In this document: one piece after another, positions 58,977 through 64,000 of the stretch
Layout of the letters: each line of letters starts with the position of its first letter
Numbering within the stretch: the first letter of the stretch is position 1
Assembly: GCA_050084515.1 (NCBI GenBank)
Contig: CM114271.1
Coordinates: 19,840,001 to 19,904,000, forward strand
DNA: 64,000 bases
Direction of reading: 5' to 3'
Origin: Blasia pusilla
Lineage: Eukaryota; Marchantiophyta; Marchantiopsida; Blasiales
Program-made: the position numbers and the translations under genes
The notes under the pieces: model-generated
Told to the model about the DNA's origin: nothing
Seen by the model: the letters and a program-made list of their open reading frames with translations, nothing else
The model's database searches: none

Positions 58977-59345
58977 CGCTCGCCTAGACCACCACAACAA
59001 CCTGACTTTGATGATGTTCAAGGGCATAACAGACAGAATACTCAACATGGTAGTCCAAATAATCATGATAATGATGTCAATCCTCATTATCATCTTACCG
59101 ATGCATAATATCGTCTCCATACATTGCAAATTGAAGTTCATAAACTAAATCAGTTATTGAGCTCAACAATTAAGGACAACTAGGAACAAATTCAAGAAGT
59201 TCTTGCTCTAAAGGACCATTTGAAGCAAGCAAGAGAGCACTTGTCTCATTTTACCAGGGATGTTCAAGCCCATATTGCAAATGATTCGAAACTCTCTCTT
59301 CACTTGCAAATAATTCAGTCTATGCTCAAAGACTATAGGGGTTAA
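58977..59345 (+). pseudogene. Remnant of a coiled-coil coding sequence
   Basis: One frame, interrupted by a TAA and a TAG, reads a P/Q/N/H-rich start (PRPPQQPDFDDVQGHN) and then a heptad-like helical stretch with LHTLQIEVHKLNQLL, EQIQEVLALKDHLKQA and LHLQIIQSMLKDYRG, ending at a TAA at 59343-59345. The family is unknown. It may be transposon cargo. Confidence 0.45.
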
Positions 59346-60440
59346 AATGCCAACAGTTTCACCATTACATTGTCCACATGTGGTCTCTACGATATACTAC
59401 CCGGTCCAATGTATCCTCACCATCACTTTTCAATAACTATTGCACACCTTGCAATGCATTTGTTCCTTTATCAACATTCTTCTCTCAATGATTTTTGGAA
59501 TCCCATCATGCTTGTCACTTTCCACATTTATCACTCTCTTCTAGCAATTATTTTCTCATGTTTGTCACATTCTTCATTCTTTGCATTCATTTCCTTCAGT
59601 GATTACTTTAGCCTAGTCTCTTCTCTTGTGCAAATAATGTGTTTTCAAGTCATTTGTGATAACTTCCGCAGATTACTTTCAATATCTACTATTATGGAAT
59701 CTCATTAACATCTCATAAGCACAATCCTCCCATTATCAATACCATCCCATCATCCTTGGACCAATTACACTACAAGGTTCTAAAGGAAAAATTTATTGTA
59801 CTCCGATTTTTGGGTGCAATTCTCTCCACGCCACTAGGACTACAACTCAATCGACTAAATGTAGGCCCATTTTGTACTTTTCGTGTAACATCCACACAAC
59901 CCATGTCCCCATCCTTTCCTTTTTTGCATCACACATTCTTTCAATCATCCCATACAAAGAGTCTTCAAGCACTCCAACCTCATCGTATTTTACTTGTACT
60001 TCTATACCTCCAATTCTCCTCATTTCTTCCTTCATTTACGTGACGATTCAAAAACTTTTACCACCACTATGCTAACCAACCTAAGTCTAATTATAACAAA
60101 AGAATCATCATCATATAATAACTACATAGGCCGCATACTTATTGTGCCACGAGGCAAAACCAAGTTTTGACCGCAGAGAACACGGTGCCACACTTTGAGG
60201 ATGTTGGGTTAAAAATTAGCCAGCTACGATTTTCCTCGCAAGGGGAGGTTTGTTCCGGAACACATGTTGGGTCGTAACTGATTTGGAAGCCCCGTTCCTT
60301 CTTCCCACATACCGTCAACCGACCAATATACTCACTTGTCAAACAAAGCGAAAACGGCGATTTACGACAGACTCCAGCTCCGTCCGTCTTCATGGTTTTC
60401 GACGGAAAGAGCGAAAACCCTAAAACGACGGAAAGATCCC
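59346..60440. other. Intergenic region upstream of the P5A ATPase gene
   Basis: AT-rich and without a recognised gene up to about 60130; from there the base composition rises, as expected for the promoter of the downstream gene. No TATA box could be fixed. Confidence 0.5.
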
Positions 60441-60866
60441 ATTGACATCGAGTATCTCTCATTAATTCGTTTCTGTTCACTTCCTCTCGACTTGTCCTCC
60501 CTCTCCCCACTCTGCTTCTCTTTCCTCTCCGCTCCTCTCTCTGCCTTTGTCTGTCTCTCCCTCTCCCTCCGACATCGGCAGGTCAGGGCGGAGCCATCTG
60601 CAACCGCAAGAGAATGCAGAAGGAAAATACAGATTAGGTTCGTGGCGATCGCGGGAAGGTGATGTCGGAGTCCAGGGCTCGCGATCGGAGCTGAAGAAGC
60701 GAGGTGGATGGGATGCGAGGTTGAGTAGCGGATTGCTGAGCGATGGAGATTTGGCTTTTGATGAGGCTATGTAGGACTGCCGGCCACGGAGGCTGAGACT
60801 GGAATCGACAGGCACTCGGGAGCGGAGTTTTGCGCTAATTAGAAGGTTTTGTCAGCGAATTGGAGC
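60441..60866 (+). promoter_or_regulatory. Probable 5' UTR of the P5A ATPase gene
   Basis: About 60478-60571 is a long C/T-rich stretch with many TCTC and CTCC units, typical of plant core promoters and 5' leaders. It leads into the ATG at 60867. The transcription start itself cannot be read from the sequence. Confidence 0.45.
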
Positions 60867-63800
60867 ATGATGGGTATACCCGTGGATAGTAAGGTAGTGA
60901 AGTTGGTGGAGCTGTACAAATGGAGAGCTGTGCCGTGGCGATTGGACATGTGGCCGTTTGCAGGGATGTATATTGCCTGGTTAGGCATGGCTACCGCACA
61001 CCTGGATCCCGCAGATGCAGGCATTTTGCTCGGATGTCTGGTGCTTCTCCACATTCTCACCTTCCTGTTCACTGCCTGGTCCGTCGATTTTCGCTGCTTA
61101 ATGCATGCAATCAAGGTAATATTCAGCTCTTTCACTCTCTTACAATCTTGCCGATCAGCTGGAATTGTGATTTTTCCGGAGCCAGATCGAACGAAATTTG
61201 GTCTATGTTGAGATTTAGCTCGTTCGGCCGCCATCTGATGTCTCGACTTCCAGAGAATAGCAGGGAAAGTGGTGAATTTGTAGCTGGTTATAGTTTGGCG
61301 ATTCAGGCCAATGGTCTTACCTGCAGATACATCTCGGACGATCGTCGGTTTCTGCAGGTAAAGGATGTTCACGAAGCTGACGTATGTAAGGTTATACCGG
61401 CAAAGTTTTCGGGAGGCAAGGAGGTTGTGCCATTGCATCTGAGAAAAATTGTGAGTATGAAACTATAAGTTGTGACTCCTGCTTTACTTCCGTCCAGGTG
61501 CTTCATGTATGTTCGTCCTTCCAGTCACCCATGGTAGACCATACTCGGACCGGAACTCTTTGACAGTAGTTTGGGAACGATTGGGACGCTATTAGGTAGT
61601 CCTTGGCGTGTGCTGCTGCTGCCAGTCATATTTTGTGAAATAGAGGACAATCCCATCATTTCTTAGTTGCTTTCAGGTTTCTGGCTGAGAGCCTCGGTTG
61701 CTAATATTATGCCTCTCAGTTTGTTGAGAACGACTGTGAGACAGTTACTGCAGTCTGAGCAGCGAAGTCTTCTATGTTTTTTCCTTCCATTTACAGGCGT
61801 ATCAAATTTGGACCGTAACAGCAGTCTAGTTAGGTTTTAGGACGTTCTGATTTGTGTGACTGAGTCATCAGCTCGTCAAGCCATTTCTTAAGATTCCCGA
61901 CCAGAAAAATTCATAGTGAAGCCCTTGATGAAGTATTTATGTCCAGTCAATGCTTTTAGTCATTTTGTCCACAAAGCTTGGAGTAGTTAAACAGTATGCA
62001 TCAATGGGCATGTTCATGTGGATGGGCAGCCAAAGAGAGAAATGCTATGGCCCCGAGACACTTCTTTGTGGTGAGTCAAATGGATATGTGGAGCCTAGAA
62101 GTACCATGATTGTATCCACCAGTAGTTTTGATTGATGCCACTTTCTGCTTGTACTTGAGTGTTCAAACCTCAAGGTGGCTACAAACATCTGTGATTTGTA
62201 ACCAAGTGGGTGCTTGCGTTTTGGTTAATTGCCTATGTGCATTTGATAATTAATTGTGGAGTTGTATTTCTGCAGCGGATTTGGCCTTGCGTATTATTCG
62301 AGAATTTTGATCGGTCTGTTTTTTCTCTCCAACGAACTGCTCCTTTTATTGCTAATAATTTGACTCTTGAGCTAAGACCTTTCTTTCCTTGGTTTCAGTT
62401 GCCAGGGGAGAAGCAGAATGGATCTCGAGAGGTTTCCCTTTTGATGACTAAGCAACTGGCAGGACCATCCAACTCCTCAGGTTCCTCTGGTGATGAGATT
62501 GGCTTTGAATTCCGGAAGCAACAGTTCATCTTTTCCGAAGAGGAGAGAAAATTCTCAAAACTCGGTTATCCATCAAAAGAATTGTTCGGAACTTACAGCA
62601 AGTTCACCGGTCATGGATCAGAATCGAAAGCCCAAGTTGCTATGGAGAAATGGGGTAGAAACTTGTATGTCAGAACTTTCAAAATCTTTTTTTGCCACAC
62701 TCATCCTGCCTATAGTGCTTTGGGCTCTGCTGCCAAAGCTGTTATACAATGCTGTAGCAAATCACCTGTCATGTTTGGATTGAACATTGAGATTGCAAGA
62801 GTGTCAGATATGTGCGCTTAACTCTTGCTCGGAAATGTAAAAAGTCAAATTGAGGTTTGTAATTCATCTTTGTTAGCCTTGATCACAGCTTTGCCTTTGT
62901 CCATGTTCAATAAGTGAGCATTATTGATCTCTTAAGTTTTGTGTTGGTCCTCTGCAGATTTGAGTTTCCTCAACCAACCTTTGGAAATCTTATGAAAGAG
63001 CACTGCATGGAGCCATTTTTTGTATTCCAGGTCGGATTCAGTACTCAGTGGAACAGAAATTGAGTTGAAAATCTGGAGTTTCGCTGTAGACTTCCTCATA
63101 CCTGGATCCTAGCTTTCTGCTCTTGGCGTGTCCTTTTCCCCTTGTCCAGACAGAAGTAGGTTCATAATGCTTAGGTGAAGTATGCTCTTTAATACAATCG
63201 TGATTGCTCCAGATATGGTATCAGTCTCTCTAATTATAGCTGGATGCAGTGCAGGTATTTTGTGTTGGGCTGTGGTGTCTTGATGACTACTGGTACTACA
63301 GTGTGTTCACCCTCATCATGCTAGTGTTGTTCGAGTCAACTGTAGTTAAGAGTCGCTTGAGGACTTTACAAGATTTAAGACGAGTGCGAGTGGATAGCCA
63401 GACATTGATGGTCCATCGGGGAGGAAAGTAATTATTCTACCCATCTTATGAACTTCACTGACCCTATTCACTTTCTCTGTAGTAAATAGTTTGTATTGAT
63501 GTTCATTGCAGAAAATATACTGCACTAGCAATTGGGTGGCAGCTTGTAGATGCAGTGGAAATATTAAATTCCATTTCATGAAGGATGATTCTTGTGTTGA
63601 GTGATTGGAACATGGATATGATTCAGTTACTTAATGATGCACTCATGGCTGTCTGTGCTTTTAGGATTGCCAATGTGAGGTGATATGTTGTCTAAAACAG
63701 TAGTATGTGTTTTTTGGCCCAGGTGGGTCAAGTTGTCTGGAATGGATCTGTTACCAGGGGACTTAGTTTCAATTGGTCGCCCAACTGGTCCGGGAAGCGA

Positions 63801-63894
63801 AGAGAGGACTGTCCCTGCAGATATGTTACTGGTTGCTGGTAGTGCAATTGCAAATGAAGCACTCCTCACTGGAGAGTCTACTCCACAATGGAAA
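60867..63894 (+). CDS. P5A-type ATPase (MIA/PDR2/Spf1-like), 5' part
   Basis: P5A ATPases are ER membrane pumps; the yeast member Spf1 removes misinserted transmembrane helices, and the Arabidopsis member (MIA/PDR2) affects phosphate response and pollen. Exons in the window are 60867-61115, 61358-61450, 62399-62664, 62958-63030, 63255-63427 and 63723-63894. All have GT/AG ends and keep the frame, giving 342 residues of roughly 1,180; the gene continues past the right edge. The ATG pair at 60867-60872 opens MMGIPVDSKVV. The family blocks WRLDMWPF, FTAWSVDF, AKFSGGKEVVPLH, FTGHGSESK, EKWGRNLFEFPQPTF, VFCVGLWCLDDYWYYS, VDSQTLMVHR and LLPGDLVSIGRP are all present. The actuator motif TGES falls at about residues 334-337. 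The phosphorylation site DKTGT lies beyond the window. No defect is seen. Confidence 0.94.
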
Positions 63895-64000
63895 GTATGT
63901 ATTACTTGGTCTAAACATTGAAAGTTGTCATCTGATGATTGTGACTATTCAGCTGTTTGGAGAGAATCCAATGAATGATGACTTCGTTGGGTGGCTCTGA
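63895..64000 (+). other. Intron of the P5A ATPase gene, cut by the edge
   Basis: It starts with a GTATGT donor after the codon for K342. The family residues expected next (VP-V-G) are not seen before 64000, so the remainder reads as intron. Confidence 0.7.

Noticed and set aside
60139-60510. 123-codon minus-strand frame upstream of the P5A ATPase
   Set aside because: No recognisable motif, and it overlaps the likely promoter and leader of the downstream gene.
1-64000. CRISPR arrays, bacterial operons or prophage
   Set aside because: Spliced genes with plant families and eukaryotic transposons; no regularly spaced short repeats with unique spacers were seen.

Overview
This window is plant nuclear DNA. 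It carries intron-containing genes with GT/AG splice sites, a plant-specific GRAS transcription factor, and conserved eukaryotic housekeeping genes, set among decayed transposons. The gypsy polyprotein and the compact introns make me lean towards a bryophyte or another non-seed land plant. That is an inference and was not tested.

Four protein-coding genes are supported. (1) 517-4593 (+): the 3' three quarters of TRS120, the plant TRAPPII tethering subunit, in five exons; its 5' exons are not recognisable here. (2) 9254-11659 (-): a complete, intronless 801-residue GRAS protein. (3) 37440-44383 (-): a complete HflX-type GTPase rebuilt from 13 exons (1,782 nt, 593 residues), including a 44-nt microexon; every junction keeps the frame. 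(4) 60867 to the right edge (+): the first six exons (342 residues) of a P5A-type ATPase of the MIA/PDR2/Spf1 family.

The rest is mostly mobile DNA. A broken hAT transposase lies at 20207-22043 (-). A decayed Helitron with a Rep/helicase open frame runs from about 29.55 kb to a recognisable 3' terminus at 37343, only 96 nt beyond the HflX stop codon. It is interrupted by about 1 kb of LTR-like sequence and a 2.1 kb insert. A second Helitron relative of a different lineage occupies about 53.2-57.1 kb, and a related fragment sits inside HflX intron 3. A 5'-truncated Ty3/gypsy pol remnant (45.35-47.64 kb, -) is flanked by AT-rich repeat modules.

Structured DNA not explained by genes includes: a perfect 36-bp inverted repeat joining the last GRAS codons to its 3' flank; a cluster of three foldbacks at 26.55-26.69 kb; a dispersed repeat rich in GGAC/GTCC palindromes at 15.7-16.65 kb and 27.0-28.75 kb; an inverted-repeat element at 48.54-49.10 kb; and a partial exon-intron duplication inside TRS120. 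I found no clear evidence of an unknown multi-gene system. The GRAS inverted repeat and the GGAC/GTCC family are the signals I would check first.
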